Origin: Pectobacterium aquaticum
Lineage (GTDB): Bacteria > Pseudomonadota > Gammaproteobacteria > Enterobacterales > Enterobacteriaceae
DNA length: 64,000 nt
Direction of reading: 5' to 3'
Assembly: GCF_003382565.3 (NCBI RefSeq)
Contig: NZ_CP086253.1
Coordinates: 2,480,001 to 2,544,000 of the forward strand
Position numbers and translations under genes: made by a program. Below are positions 16,349 through 24,565 of this stretch, piece after piece. Each line of letters begins with the position of its first letter. Within the stretch, counting starts at the first letter, position 1. Below the pieces are notes generated by a model. That model was not told where the DNA came from. It made no database searches and saw nothing but the letters and a program-made list of their open reading frames with translations.

Positions 16349-16378
16349 TTGACATAAAAACAACTATAGTTTTAAAAT
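16349..16378 (+). promoter_or_regulatory. rdgB promoter with RdgA-like operator
   Basis: TTGACA (16349-16354), an 18-bp spacer and TAAAAT (16373-16378). The spacer contains ACAACTATAGTTTT (16360-16373), which shares the ACAAC...GTT frame of the perfect palindrome in the rdgA promoter and occupies the same place between -35 and -10. The predicted leader to the rdgB ATG is about 78 nt. Further ACAAC half-sites lie just upstream. Control by RdgA is inferred, in line with the published regulatory order RecA, RdgA, RdgB. Confidence 0.65.
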
Positions 16379-16462
16379 AGACACATGACAGCAGGGCATC
16401 CCTGCAAAGGTAACAACTCAGTTTTCACGTCAGTAACAACACACATAACAATAGGGTGATTT

Positions 16463-16813
16463 ATGACTGAACCACAATTTCGCAGTAAAGGTCCTGAGCT
16501 TCTGGTCGAACTTTCTCAACACGTTGCCGATACGGTCAAAAACGTCACGGAGTTAGATCCACAAACCGCCGAGCTGGTCGGCAATGCCGTTGCCAAACAT
16601 ATGATGACCGTATGGGGCGGACAGAACGTTTATTTCCCGATGGGAATCTCCTGGCGCGCATCTCAACGCGATCTTCAAATCTATGAAGAGTTTGACGGGC
16701 GCAATCACAGCGCTCTGGCTAAAAAATATAATGTCTCACTGCAATGGATTTATAAAATTGTCAGAACGATGCGAAAAGAGGAACTACAGGCAAAACAGCA
16801 TACCCAGGCATAA
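16463..16813 (+). CDS. rdgB: RdgB, Mor/C-family transcription activator
   Basis: 116 aa and soluble. It resembles the Mu phage middle-operon regulators Mor and C. The central part has the dimerisation region with VWGGQNVYFPMG, and the C-terminal helix-turn-helix covers about 75-110 (HSALAKKYNVSLQWIYKIVRTM). In Erwinia carotovora RdgB directly activates the pectin lyase gene pnl after DNA damage. AGGGTG precedes the ATG. It lies 499 bp after rdgA on the same strand with a terminator between, so each has its own promoter. No other Mu-like gene is present. Confidence 0.9.
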   Translation: MTEPQFRSKGPELLVELSQHVADTVKNVTELDPQTAELVGNAVAKHMMTVWGGQNVYFPMGISWRASQRDLQIYEEFDGRNHSALAKKYNVSLQWIYKIVRTMRKEELQAKQHTQA

Positions 16814-17063
16814 TGCAAAAAATCATGAATTAAACTCTCAGGCGCTAATTAAAAGAAAACAATAAAAAAGATGATTTAATAATAACTATAATCTTTGCTT
16901 TTAATAAAAATGACCTAAATCATAAGAATTGTGCAAATGTAGCAAGGTATTCCTATACGCTGACGTCGGGCAACATACGCAATTTGAAGCATAAAAGATA
17001 TATTCAAGATAATACCGTCTGGTAATTAATAGAATGGGTACGTTTGCGTATCCATTCTTTTTT
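16814..17063 (+). other. Non-coding stretch after rdgB ending in a strong terminator
   Basis: AT-rich and without an ORF. It ends at 17031-17063 with a 12-bp stem (AGAATGGGTACG with CGTATCCATTCT, one G-T pair), a 4-nt loop and TTTTTT. At 220 nt from the rdgB stop, this terminator could end a long rdgB 3' UTR or a small RNA whose promoter I could not fix. I do not recognise a known enterobacterial sRNA here. 17064-17272 is the upstream region of the next gene, with nothing definite in it. Confidence 0.6.
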
Positions 17064-17272
17064 ATATCTCTCATTTTGCTCTTAGAAAAATCGTCCTTCT
17101 GCACTCTTGTCTCTCTTCTTATTCAAATCAATCAGCTAAAAAAACCACAAACATGCATTTACAATGCACAAATCAATTTTTAACCATTCCGAGCGTGATA
17201 ACGTTGCCCCACAATCCCTTCGGTGTATTGAAGGCGCCGAGTGAAAAAAATAAATGGGGGCAATTGAGAGCA

Positions 17273-18382
17273 ATGAGCGAGAAAGCAAGAAAGCGGTGGC
17301 AACGCCGCCCCGGAACCACTGGCGGTAAACTTCCCTGGAATGACTGGCGCAACGCCCTAACCTGGCGCAGAGCAACACAGATTCTGCTATTGGCGATCAA
17401 CGTTTATATCGGTATCACCTTCTATTTTTGGGTACGCCACTTTGAAACTGGCGGCACGAGCCTTTATATGTCAAGGCCGGGCGGTATTGAGGGCTGGTTG
17501 CCAATTGCCGGATTGATGAACGTGAAACTCACGTGGGAAACGGGTAATTTTCCCCCTATCCACCTTGCGTCAATGCTATTACTTCTCGCATTTATTCTCA
17601 CCAGCCTGTTACTGAAAAAATCGTTCTGCTCCTGGCTATGCCCTATCGGCACGATTTCCGAGTGGGTAGGTGCATTGGGGAAAAAAATAGTTGGACGTCA
17701 ATTCATTCTTCCGAAGTGGCTGGATATTCCGCTGCGTAGCCTGAAATATCTATTATTAAGCTTTTTCCTCTATGTCGCCTTATCGATGCCAGCACAAGGC
17801 ATTTATATGTTCCTGATGTCGCCTTACGGCTTAATCGCCGACGTCAAAATGCTCGGCTTCTTCCGCAATATCGGCACCATCACGTTAGTCTGCGTTTTTC
17901 TTTTTACGTTTGTCAGCCTGTTCGTCCGCCATTTTTGGTGCCGCTACCTTTGTCCCTACGGTGCACTCATGGGGGTATTTTCGCTGCTGTCGCCTTTCAA
18001 GATTCGCCGCAACGCCACCCGTTGTATCGATTGCGGCAAGTGCGCCAAGGTCTGCCCGTCTAACATTCCGGTAGATAAACTGATTCAGGTGAGAACAGCG
18101 GAATGCACGGCCTGCATGACCTGCGTCGAATCCTGCCCGGTGGCCTCAACGCTCCATTTTTCGCTGATGAAGCCCTCAGGCTCGCAGGAAAAAGGCAGCG
18201 AAACAACTAAACCGCTATGGCGACAAACTGCATTGTCCGGTATCACGATGACGCTACTGGTGCTCGGTATCCTTTTCGGCATGATCGGCTTTGCGATGTA
18301 CATCGGCGGCTGGGACAGCCCGATTCCCGAACACATGTATTTCCGGCTCATTCCCGACTCACAAAGTATTGGTCATCCATAA
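17273..18382 (+). CDS. NapH/CcoG-type membrane 4Fe-4S polyferredoxin (YccM-like)
   Basis: 369 aa from the ATG at 17273 (MSEKARKRWQRR). A longer frame from 17153 is open, but its extra 40 residues do not look like this family. About five or six membrane helices carry two membrane-edge cysteine motifs, CSWLCPIG and CRYLCPYGAL. Two cytoplasmic ferredoxin-type 4Fe-4S motifs follow (CIDCGKCAKVCP and CTACMTCVESCPV), and a last helix lies near the C-terminus. The family passes electrons between quinols and periplasmic or cytoplasmic partners. E. coli YccM is similar as I remember it. No reductase partner gene is adjacent, so the pathway is unknown. Confidence 0.8.
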   Translation: MSEKARKRWQRRPGTTGGKLPWNDWRNALTWRRATQILLLAINVYIGITFYFWVRHFETGGTSLYMSRPGGIEGWLPIAGLMNVKLTWETGNFPPIHLASMLLLLAFILTSLLLKKSFCSWLCPIGTISEWVGALGKKIVGRQFILPKWLDIPLRSLKYLLLSFFLYVALSMPAQGIYMFLMSPYGLIADVKMLGFFRNIGTITLVCVFLFTFVSLFVRHFWCRYLCPYGALMGVFSLLSPFKIRRNATRCIDCGKCAKVCPSNIPVDKLIQVRTAECTACMTCVESCPVASTLHFSLMKPSGSQEKGSETTKPLWRQTALSGITMTLLVLGILFGMIGFAMYIGGWDSPIPEHMYFRLIPDSQSIGHP

Positions 18383-18406
18383 AGAAAAAGGGGCCAAATT
18401 GGCCCC
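18383..18406 (-). terminator. Rho-independent terminator of icd
   Basis: On the minus strand AGGGGCCAA/TTGGCCCC is followed by TTTTTCTTT. It lies between the converging polyferredoxin and icd genes. Confidence 0.85.
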
Positions 18407-18433
18407 TGATGTTCATCTGCGCTGAATAGCAGA

Positions 18434-19687
18434 TTACATATTATCGATGATGTCCTGCGCAAACTCGCTACATTTCCGTAGCTTAGCGCCTTCCATCAGA
18501 CGTTCGAAATCGTAAGTCACGGTCTTGTTCTTGATCGCGCCTTCAACGCCCTTAACAATCAGGTCAGCCGCTTCGAACCATTGCAGGTGACGCAGCATCA
18601 TTTCAGCAGACAGAATCACGGAACCTGGGTTCACTTTGTCCTGACCCGCATATTTAGGTGCAGTACCGTGCGTGGCTTCAAACAGTGCGCATTCGTCACC
18701 GATGTTCGCGCCTGGGGCAATACCGATACCGCCAACCTGTGCTGCCAATGCATCGGAAATGTAATCACCGTTCAGGTTCATGCAGGCGATCACATCGTAT
18801 TCAGCAGGGCGCAGCAGGATTTGTTGCAGGAATGCATCGGCGATCACGTCTTTTACCACGATCTCTTTGCCGGTGTTCGGGTTCTTGATTTTCACCCATG
18901 GGCCGCCATCGATCAGCTCACCGCCGAATTCTTCACGCGCCAACTGGTATCCCCAGTCTTTGAACGCGCCTTCGGTGAATTTCATGATGTTGCCTTTGTG
19001 CACCAGCGTGACGGAATCACGGTCGTTGGTAATCGCGTATTCGATAGCAGCGCGAACCAAGCGTTTGGTACCCTCTTCGGAACACGGCTTAATACCGATA
19101 CCACACTGCTCAGGGAAACGGATTTTGTTAACGCCCATTTCTTCACGCAGGAATTTAATCACTTTGTCTGCTTCAGCAGAACCTGCTTTCCACTCGATAC
19201 CTGCATAGATGTCTTCGGCGTTTTCACGGAAGATCACCATGTCGGTCAGTTCAGGCTGTTTAACCGGGCTAGGTGTACCTTCGTAGTAGCGTACCGGACG
19301 CAGGCAAACATACAGATCCAACTGTTGGCGCAGTGCAACGTTCAGAGAACGAATACCACCACCGACTGGCGTTGTCAGCGGGCCCTTAATCGCCACACGG
19401 TATTCACGGATCAAATCCAGTGTTTCTTCTGGCAGCCAGACATCTTTACCGTAGACCTGCGTGGATTTTTCACCGGTATAGATTTCCATCCAAGAAATCG
19501 CGCGCTTGCCCTGATAGGCTTTCTTCACAGCGGCGTCAACGACGTTGATCATGGCAGGCGTGACATCGATACCGATGCCGTCGCCTTCGATAAACGGAAT
19601 GACCGGGTTGTTTGGAACAACCAGTTTGCCTTGAGCGTCAACCGTGATTTTCTGACCTTCTGTCGGTACAACTACTTTGCTTTCCAT
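18434..19687 (-). CDS. icd: Isocitrate dehydrogenase (NADP+)
   Basis: TCA-cycle enzyme converting isocitrate to 2-oxoglutarate. 417 aa from the ATG at 19687 (MESKVVVPTEGQ), which has GGAGAGG upstream. A seven-codon extension upstream is unlikely. The substrate loop GGGIRSLNVALRQ contains the regulatory serine that AceK phosphorylates in E. coli (S113). The metal-binding region NLNGDYISD and the NADP site HGTAPKYAG are intact. It is divergent from rluE, as in E. coli. Confidence 0.97.
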   Translation of the reverse strand: MESKVVVPTEGQKITVDAQGKLVVPNNPVIPFIEGDGIGIDVTPAMINVVDAAVKKAYQGKRAISWMEIYTGEKSTQVYGKDVWLPEETLDLIREYRVAIKGPLTTPVGGGIRSLNVALRQQLDLYVCLRPVRYYEGTPSPVKQPELTDMVIFRENAEDIYAGIEWKAGSAEADKVIKFLREEMGVNKIRFPEQCGIGIKPCSEEGTKRLVRAAIEYAITNDRDSVTLVHKGNIMKFTEGAFKDWGYQLAREEFGGELIDGGPWVKIKNPNTGKEIVVKDVIADAFLQQILLRPAEYDVIACMNLNGDYISDALAAQVGGIGIAPGANIGDECALFEATHGTAPKYAGQDKVNPGSVILSAEMMLRHLQWFEAADLIVKGVEGAIKNKTVTYDFERLMEGAKLRKCSEFAQDIIDNM

Positions 19688-19814
19688 TAACCTCTCCTTC
19701 GAGCGCAATTTTGTTAATGACTTGTAAGATGCGTGTCAATACTACTTGAATATTTAGCCCGCGCCAATCGCAAACCATTTGAGTATAATGCTTTTGTTAT
19801 CCGCGACTATAAAG

Positions 19815-20444
19815 ATGATGAATAAATTCTCTGTTAAAAATCACAAAGTTAAACGATTCAGCTCACAGCCAGCAAGAAAAAGGCAGCCAGACAACGCGCC
19901 GCGCCGCATCGTTTTGTTCAATAAACCTTTCGATGTCTTGCCGCAATTCACTGATGAAGCTGGCCGCCGGACGCTGAAAGATTATATTCCGATTAGCGGT
20001 ATTTATGCCGCCGGGCGTCTGGATCGCGACAGCGAAGGCCTGATGATTCTCACCAATGACGGCAAACTTCAGGCTCGACTGACCCAACCGACGCAAAAAA
20101 CGGCCAAAATTTACTATGTTCAGGTCGAAGGTATTCCTGACGACGCCGCATTGACGCGCTTTCGTACGGGTTTAGATCTGAATGACTGCAAAACACTGCC
20201 CGCCGGTGCGGAGATCGTACCGGAACCCAGTTGGCTGTGGCCGCGTAATCCCCCTATCCGCGAGCGTAAAAGCATTCCCGACTGCTGGTTAAAAATCACG
20301 CTACATGAAGGCCGTAATCGGCAAGTCCGGCGTATGACGGCAAATATCGGGTATCCTACCTTGCGTCTGATTCGATACGGCATGGCCAATCAGACCGTAG
20401 AAAACCTGTTACCTGGAGAATGGAAGGAGATAATGGATGTTTAA
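19815..20444 (+). CDS. rluE: RluE, 23S rRNA pseudouridine(2457) synthase
   Basis: 209 aa from ATGATG at 19815. A TTG further upstream is open, but a perfect TATAAT at 19784-19789 lies between it and the ATG and would place the transcription start near 19796. RsuA/RluB/RluE family, with the catalytic Asp in GRLDRDSEG, the NKPFDVLPQF motif and the C-terminal EGRNRQVRRM motif. The basic, Arg/Lys/Gln-rich N-terminus is typical. It overlaps nudJ by 8 nt, a coupled pair as in E. coli. Confidence 0.95.
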   Translation: MMNKFSVKNHKVKRFSSQPARKRQPDNAPRRIVLFNKPFDVLPQFTDEAGRRTLKDYIPISGIYAAGRLDRDSEGLMILTNDGKLQARLTQPTQKTAKIYYVQVEGIPDDAALTRFRTGLDLNDCKTLPAGAEIVPEPSWLWPRNPPIRERKSIPDCWLKITLHEGRNRQVRRMTANIGYPTLRLIRYGMANQTVENLLPGEWKEIMDV

Positions 20445-20883
20445 ACCCCATGTGACAGTCGCCTGTGTGGTACAGGCCGAAAACCATTTTCTGGTCGTCG
20501 AAGAGTTAATTAACGATAAATTATTGTGGAACCAGCCCGCGGGCCATCTGGAAGCCAACGAGACACTGATTCAGGCTGCAAGCCGTGAGCTGTGGGAAGA
20601 AACGGGCATTCAGGCTACACCACAGAGTTTCTTGCGTCTGCACCAATGGATCGCGCCCGACAGCACGCCATTTTTACGCTTTTGCTTCGCGCTCGATCTG
20701 CCTACGCGGGTCGCAACCCAGCCGCACGACAGTGATATCGAATGCTGCCGCTGGCTGACCGCCGAGGAAATTCTGCATTCGCGTCAGCTTCGTTCACCAC
20801 TGGTGGCCGAAAGTATTCGCTGCTATCAGCAGCAAGAACGCTATCCGTTAACCGTATTGGGCGCGTTCAATTGGCCATTTTAG
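20437..20883 (+). CDS. nudJ: NudJ, Nudix phosphatase
   Basis: 148 aa. The Nudix box runs from about residue 37 to 59 (GHLEANE, then REL, then EETGI). E. coli NudJ hydrolyses thiamine pyrophosphate, HMP-pyrophosphate and nucleoside di- and triphosphates. The start ATG lies inside the end of rluE, preceded by GAAGGAG. A large inverted repeat follows it, before mnmA. Confidence 0.94.
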   Translation: MFKPHVTVACVVQAENHFLVVEELINDKLLWNQPAGHLEANETLIQAASRELWEETGIQATPQSFLRLHQWIAPDSTPFLRFCFALDLPTRVATQPHDSDIECCRWLTAEEILHSRQLRSPLVAESIRCYQQQERYPLTVLGAFNWPF

Positions 20884-20890
20884 GCATCTT

Positions 20891-20937
20891 GCTATTCCTG
20901 CTGTGAACGGACTTCACCACCGCACGGCAGGAATAGC
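20891..20937. repeat. Inverted repeat between nudJ and mnmA
   Basis: GCTATTCCTGC and GCAGGAATAGC are perfect 11-bp inverted arms 25 bp apart. No T-tract follows, so it is not a standard terminator. Confidence 0.7.
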
Positions 20938-21022
20938 GATGCAGCCCTCAGTTCAACATGCTAAAATATTCCGCTTGTTTTTCGCATCAATGCGTCAGTA
21001 AATTTCAGTTCGTGAGACTTCC

Positions 21023-22129
21023 ATGTCAGATAACAGCCAGAAAAAAGTGATTGTCGGTATGTCCGGCGGTGTTGATTCCTCCGTTTCCGCTTACCTGTTA
21101 CAGCAACAGGGCTATCATGTTGAAGGCCTGTTCATGAAGAACTGGGAAGAGGATGATGACACGGAATATTGCTCAGCGGCCACCGATCTTGCCGATGCGC
21201 AGGCCGTTTGCGACAAGCTGGGTATCGAACTCCATACCGTCAACTTTGCCGCTGAATATTGGGACAACGTGTTTGAACTCTTCCTTGAAGAATACAAAGC
21301 GGGCCGTACCCCCAACCCCGATATCCTGTGCAATAAAGAAATCAAATTCAAAGCCTTCCTGGAATTCGCCGCTGAGGATCTCGGGGCAGACTACATCGCG
21401 ACAGGCCACTATGTCCGTCGTCACGACGTTGACGGCAAAAGCCGTTTGCTGCGCGGCATGGACGGCAACAAAGACCAGAGCTATTTTCTTTATACGCTGA
21501 GCCACGAACAGATCGCACAGAGCCTGTTTCCGGTCGGTGAGCTGGAAAAACCGCAGGTACGTAAAATTGCCGAAGCGCTTGAACTGGCAACCGCGAAGAA
21601 AAAAGACTCGACCGGTATTTGTTTCATCGGTGAGCGCAAATTCACCGATTTTCTGGCGCGCTACCTGCCCGCACAGCCGGGTCCGATTCTGTCCGTCGAC
21701 GACAATAAACCGATGGGACAGCATCAAGGGCTGATGTACCACACGCTGGGGCAGCGCAAAGGTCTGGGTATTGGCGGCGTCAAAGACGGCGGCGAAGACC
21801 CTTGGTACGTGGTAGATAAAGATGTCGCCAACAATATTCTGTATGTCGCGCAGGGTCACGAACACCCTCGCCTGATGTCGTACGGTTTAATCGCACAGCA
21901 GTTACACTGGGTCGATCGTCAGCCTCTCACCGCTGAATTACGTTGTACGGTGAAAACACGTTATCGTCAGGCGGATATCCCCTGCACCGTCACGCCACTG
22001 GCCGACGATCGCATCACCGTGCGTTTTGATGAGCCTGTCGCAGCCGTGACTCCGGGCCAATCCGCCGTCTTTTATCTGGACGACGTTTGCCTTGGCGGCG
22101 GTATCATTGAAGAACGCTTACAGGAGTAA
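21023..22129 (+). CDS. mnmA: MnmA, tRNA-specific 2-thiouridylase
   Basis: 368 aa. It puts sulfur on U34 of tRNA-Glu, -Gln and -Lys, taking it from the IscS-TusABCDE relay. The PP-loop motif GMSGGVDSSV lies at about 12-21. The catalytic cysteines are in DILCNKEIKF and STGICFIGERKF. The C-terminal beta-barrel ends in CLGGGIIE. It is followed after 2 nt by hflD and then purB, the E. coli order. Confidence 0.96.
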   Translation: MSDNSQKKVIVGMSGGVDSSVSAYLLQQQGYHVEGLFMKNWEEDDDTEYCSAATDLADAQAVCDKLGIELHTVNFAAEYWDNVFELFLEEYKAGRTPNPDILCNKEIKFKAFLEFAAEDLGADYIATGHYVRRHDVDGKSRLLRGMDGNKDQSYFLYTLSHEQIAQSLFPVGELEKPQVRKIAEALELATAKKKDSTGICFIGERKFTDFLARYLPAQPGPILSVDDNKPMGQHQGLMYHTLGQRKGLGIGGVKDGGEDPWYVVDKDVANNILYVAQGHEHPRLMSYGLIAQQLHWVDRQPLTAELRCTVKTRYRQADIPCTVTPLADDRITVRFDEPVAAVTPGQSAVFYLDDVCLGGGIIEERLQE

Positions 22130-22131
22130 CC

Positions 22132-22770
22132 GTGGCTAAGAACTATTATGAAATTACGCTGGCGCTAGCGGGCATTTGCCAATCGGCGTATGTAGTCCAG
22201 CAACTGGCCCATACCGGTAGCTGTAATAACGATGTGCTGCATACCTCGCTGAACAGCGTGTTAAATCTCAATCCGGCGTCTACGCTGGCCGTTTACGGTA
22301 ATGACGAGCAGAACCTGAAAGTTGGGCTGGAAACGCTGTTAGGCATTCTGAACACCAGCAGTAATAAAGGCGCGGGCGCGGAATTATCACGCTATGCTTT
22401 CAGCCTGATTGCGCTAGAGCGCAAACTGAAAGCGAAACCCGCCGCGCTTGACGAATTGGGCAAACGCATCGGGCAGTTGGAGCGCCAACTGGAGCATTTT
22501 GACCTGCTCTCCGAGACGATTGTGAGCGCGCTAGCGGCGATTTACGTGGATGTCATCAGTACGCTTGGGCCACGTATTCAGGTTATCGGTTCACCGGACG
22601 TGCTGAAAAACAGCCAGGTGCAGGCTAAAGTGCGTGCCGCGCTGCTGGCCGGTATACGTTCTGCGGTACTCTGGCAGCAAATTGGCGGCGGGCGCTTACA
22701 GCTGATGTTCTCACGCGGCCAGTTGGTAAAAGAAGCGAAACAGATATTGGCGCGTTGTTCATCCGTTTGA
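22132..22770 (+). CDS. hflD: HflD, lysogenization-regulator homologue
   Basis: 212 aa, a peripheral membrane-associated protein that in E. coli binds lambda CII and limits lysogeny. The native role is unclear. The GTG start at 22132 has CAGGAG upstream, overlapping the mnmA stop region, so translation is probably coupled. The sequence is highly helical and matches E. coli HflD in the start AKNYYEITLALAGICQSA and in IQVIGSPDVLKN. Confidence 0.94.
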   Translation: MAKNYYEITLALAGICQSAYVVQQLAHTGSCNNDVLHTSLNSVLNLNPASTLAVYGNDEQNLKVGLETLLGILNTSSNKGAGAELSRYAFSLIALERKLKAKPAALDELGKRIGQLERQLEHFDLLSETIVSALAAIYVDVISTLGPRIQVIGSPDVLKNSQVQAKVRAALLAGIRSAVLWQQIGGGRLQLMFSRGQLVKEAKQILARCSSV

Positions 22771-22918
22771 TGCTATTGTTGCCGCTATCCTTGGTGCTGC
22801 TGGTGTGATTCACGCCAGCGTCACTAACCCGTTGCAGTTATTGAAACGGCTTGTTATTGAAATCGCCGTTCTTATTGAAATTAATCGTTATTGAAACCAA
22901 TCTCAGGAGTTGCTTGCG

Positions 22919-24289
22919 ATGGAATTATCCTCACTGACCGCCGTTTCCCCAATTGATGGACGCTACGGCGATAAAGTCAGCACGTTGCGCACCATTTTCA
23001 GCGAATTCGGTTTGCTGAAATTCCGTGTGCAGGTTGAAGTACGTTGGCTGCAAAAACTGGCAGCCTGTGCAGAGATCCAGGAAGTTCCTGCATTTGACGC
23101 TGACGCAAACGCTTTCCTTGATAAAATTGTCGCCGAATTCAGTGAAGAAGATGCGGCCCGCATTAAAACCATCGAGCGCACGACCAACCACGACGTGAAA
23201 GCCGTTGAGTACTTCCTGAAAGAGAAAGTTGCCGCTATTCCGGCGCTGCACGCCGTCAACGAATTCATCCACTTCGCCTGTACGTCAGAAGACATCAACA
23301 ACCTGTCTCATGCACTGATGCTGGATACCGCTCGCCGCGACGTGATCCTGCCGCACTGGCGTCAAATCATTGATGCGCTGAAAACGCTGGCGCAGGAATA
23401 TCGCGATATCCCGCTGCTTTCCCGTACACACGGCCAGCCCGCTACGCCGTCCACTATCGGTAAAGAGTTTGCTAACGTGGCTTACCGTATGGATCGCCAA
23501 TATCGCCAGCTGCAACAGGTTGAGATTCTGGGCAAGATTAATGGTGCCGTTGGCAACTATAACGCCCATCTGGTTGCCTACCCAGAAGTGGATTGGCACC
23601 AGTTCAGTGAAAGCTTTGTTACCTCGCTAGGCATCAACTGGAACCCGTACACCACGCAGATCGAACCGCACGATTACATCGCCGAGCTGTTTGACTGCAT
23701 CGCGCGTTTCAACACGATTTTGATCGATTTTGACCGTGATATTTGGGGCTACATTGCCCTGAATCACTTCAAGCAGAAAACCATTGCGGGCGAAATCGGT
23801 TCTTCCACCATGCCGCATAAAGTGAACCCAATTGACTTCGAAAACTCGGAAGGCAACCTGGGTCTGGCGAACGCCGTTCTGGGGCATCTGGCTAGCAAAC
23901 TGCCAGTTTCCCGTTGGCAGCGTGACCTCACCGACTCTACCGTGCTGCGCAATCTGGGCGTCGGCGTGGGCTATGCGCTGATTGCGTATCAGGCCACGAT
24001 GAAAGGCATCAGCAAACTGGAAGTGAATCGCGATCGTCTGGCTGACGAACTGGATCACAACTGGGAAGTGTTGGCAGAGCCAATCCAAACCGTGATGCGT
24101 CGCTACGGCATTGAAAAGCCATACGAGAAGCTGAAAGAGCTGACGCGTGGCAAACGCGTTGATGCTGCCGGTATTCAGGAATTTATCGATGGCCTGGCGT
24201 TGCCAGAAGCGGAAAAAACGCGCCTGAAGGCGATGACGCCAGCCAACTATATCGGCCGTGCTATCGCGATGGTCGATGACCTGAAATAA
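22919..24289 (+). CDS. purB: Adenylosuccinate lyase
   Basis: 456 aa, the E. coli length, from the ATG at 22919 (MELSSLTAVSP) with CAGGAG upstream. It catalyses two purine steps: SAICAR to AICAR, and adenylosuccinate to AMP. The superfamily signature GSSTMPHKVNP lies at about 293-303, and the catalytic His region SRTHGQPATP is present. A PurR operator lies inside the gene at about codon 62, the same place as the roadblock operator of E. coli purB. Confidence 0.97.
   Translation: MELSSLTAVSPIDGRYGDKVSTLRTIFSEFGLLKFRVQVEVRWLQKLAACAEIQEVPAFDADANAFLDKIVAEFSEEDAARIKTIERTTNHDVKAVEYFLKEKVAAIPALHAVNEFIHFACTSEDINNLSHALMLDTARRDVILPHWRQIIDALKTLAQEYRDIPLLSRTHGQPATPSTIGKEFANVAYRMDRQYRQLQQVEILGKINGAVGNYNAHLVAYPEVDWHQFSESFVTSLGINWNPYTTQIEPHDYIAELFDCIARFNTILIDFDRDIWGYIALNHFKQKTIAGEIGSSTMPHKVNPIDFENSEGNLGLANAVLGHLASKLPVSRWQRDLTDSTVLRNLGVGVGYALIAYQATMKGISKLEVNRDRLADELDHNWEVLAEPIQTVMRRYGIEKPYEKLKELTRGKRVDAAGIQEFIDGLALPEAEKTRLKAMTPANYIGRAIAMVDDLK
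23103..23118 (+). promoter_or_regulatory. PurR operator inside purB (roadblock type)
   Basis: ACGCAAACGCTTTCCT fits the PurR consensus ACGCAAACGTTTNCNT with one change in the core. It starts 184 bp into purB (codon 62). In E. coli, PurR bound at codons 62-67 of purB blocks elongating RNA polymerase. Confidence 0.8.
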
Positions 24290-24318
24290 CCGTTCTCAAA
24301 CCCGATCGCAATCCCTCT

Positions 24319-24341
24319 CTGGCGGGCGCCCTGCCCGCCAG
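24319..24341 (+). terminator. Possible purB terminator hairpin
   Basis: A perfect 9-bp stem, CTGGCGGGC/GCCCGCCAG, with a 5-nt loop lies 29 bp after purB. Only TTAGC follows, so termination efficiency is doubtful. Confidence 0.5.
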
Positions 24342-24356
24342 TTAGCTGCCGCACCA

Positions 24357-24550
24357 TACTCTAAATAATTCGAGTTTCAGGTAGGCGGCAAGGGAAGGAC
24401 AAATTCGTCGGGAACGAATTTGACCAGCCAAAGGCTGGCCTTCGGTGAGAGACAGGATGTCTCTCATTTCATCCCGATGAGCTTACTCAGGTAAGTGATT
24501 CGGGTGACTGACTGAAGCCAACACACATGCAACTCGAAGTATGACGAGTA
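24357..24550 (+). repeat. ERIC element with an insert in the left arm
   Basis: 194 bp with complementary ends (TACTC... and ...GAGTA), the ERIC core GATGAGCTTACTCAGGTAAG and the end CTCGAAGTATGACGAGTA. The usual ERIC is about 127 bp. About 75 bp is inserted near 24396-24470, before the core, and contains its own hairpins (AAATTCGT...ACGAATTT and GCCAGCC/GGCTGGC-like). Confidence 0.85.
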
Positions 24551-24565
24551 TGACCATTTCCAGCC

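Noticed and set aside
16061..16357. 98-codon open frame in the rdgA-rdgB gap
   Set aside because: It has no ribosome-binding site and no family pattern, and it runs through a terminator hairpin and the putative operator half-sites.
15214..16813. rdgA and rdgB as part of a prophage
   Set aside because: They are phage-type regulators, but no integrase, attachment site, replication or structural genes lie around them. They match a known host regulatory pair of soft-rot Erwinia.
17153..17272. Earlier start for the polyferredoxin gene
   Set aside because: The extra 40 residues are not like the basic N-terminus of the family and have no Shine-Dalgarno. The ATG at 17273 is preferred, though weakly.
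18581..19690. 369-codon open frame antisense to icd
   Set aside because: It mirrors icd almost end to end. Long antisense frames are common opposite highly expressed, codon-biased genes.
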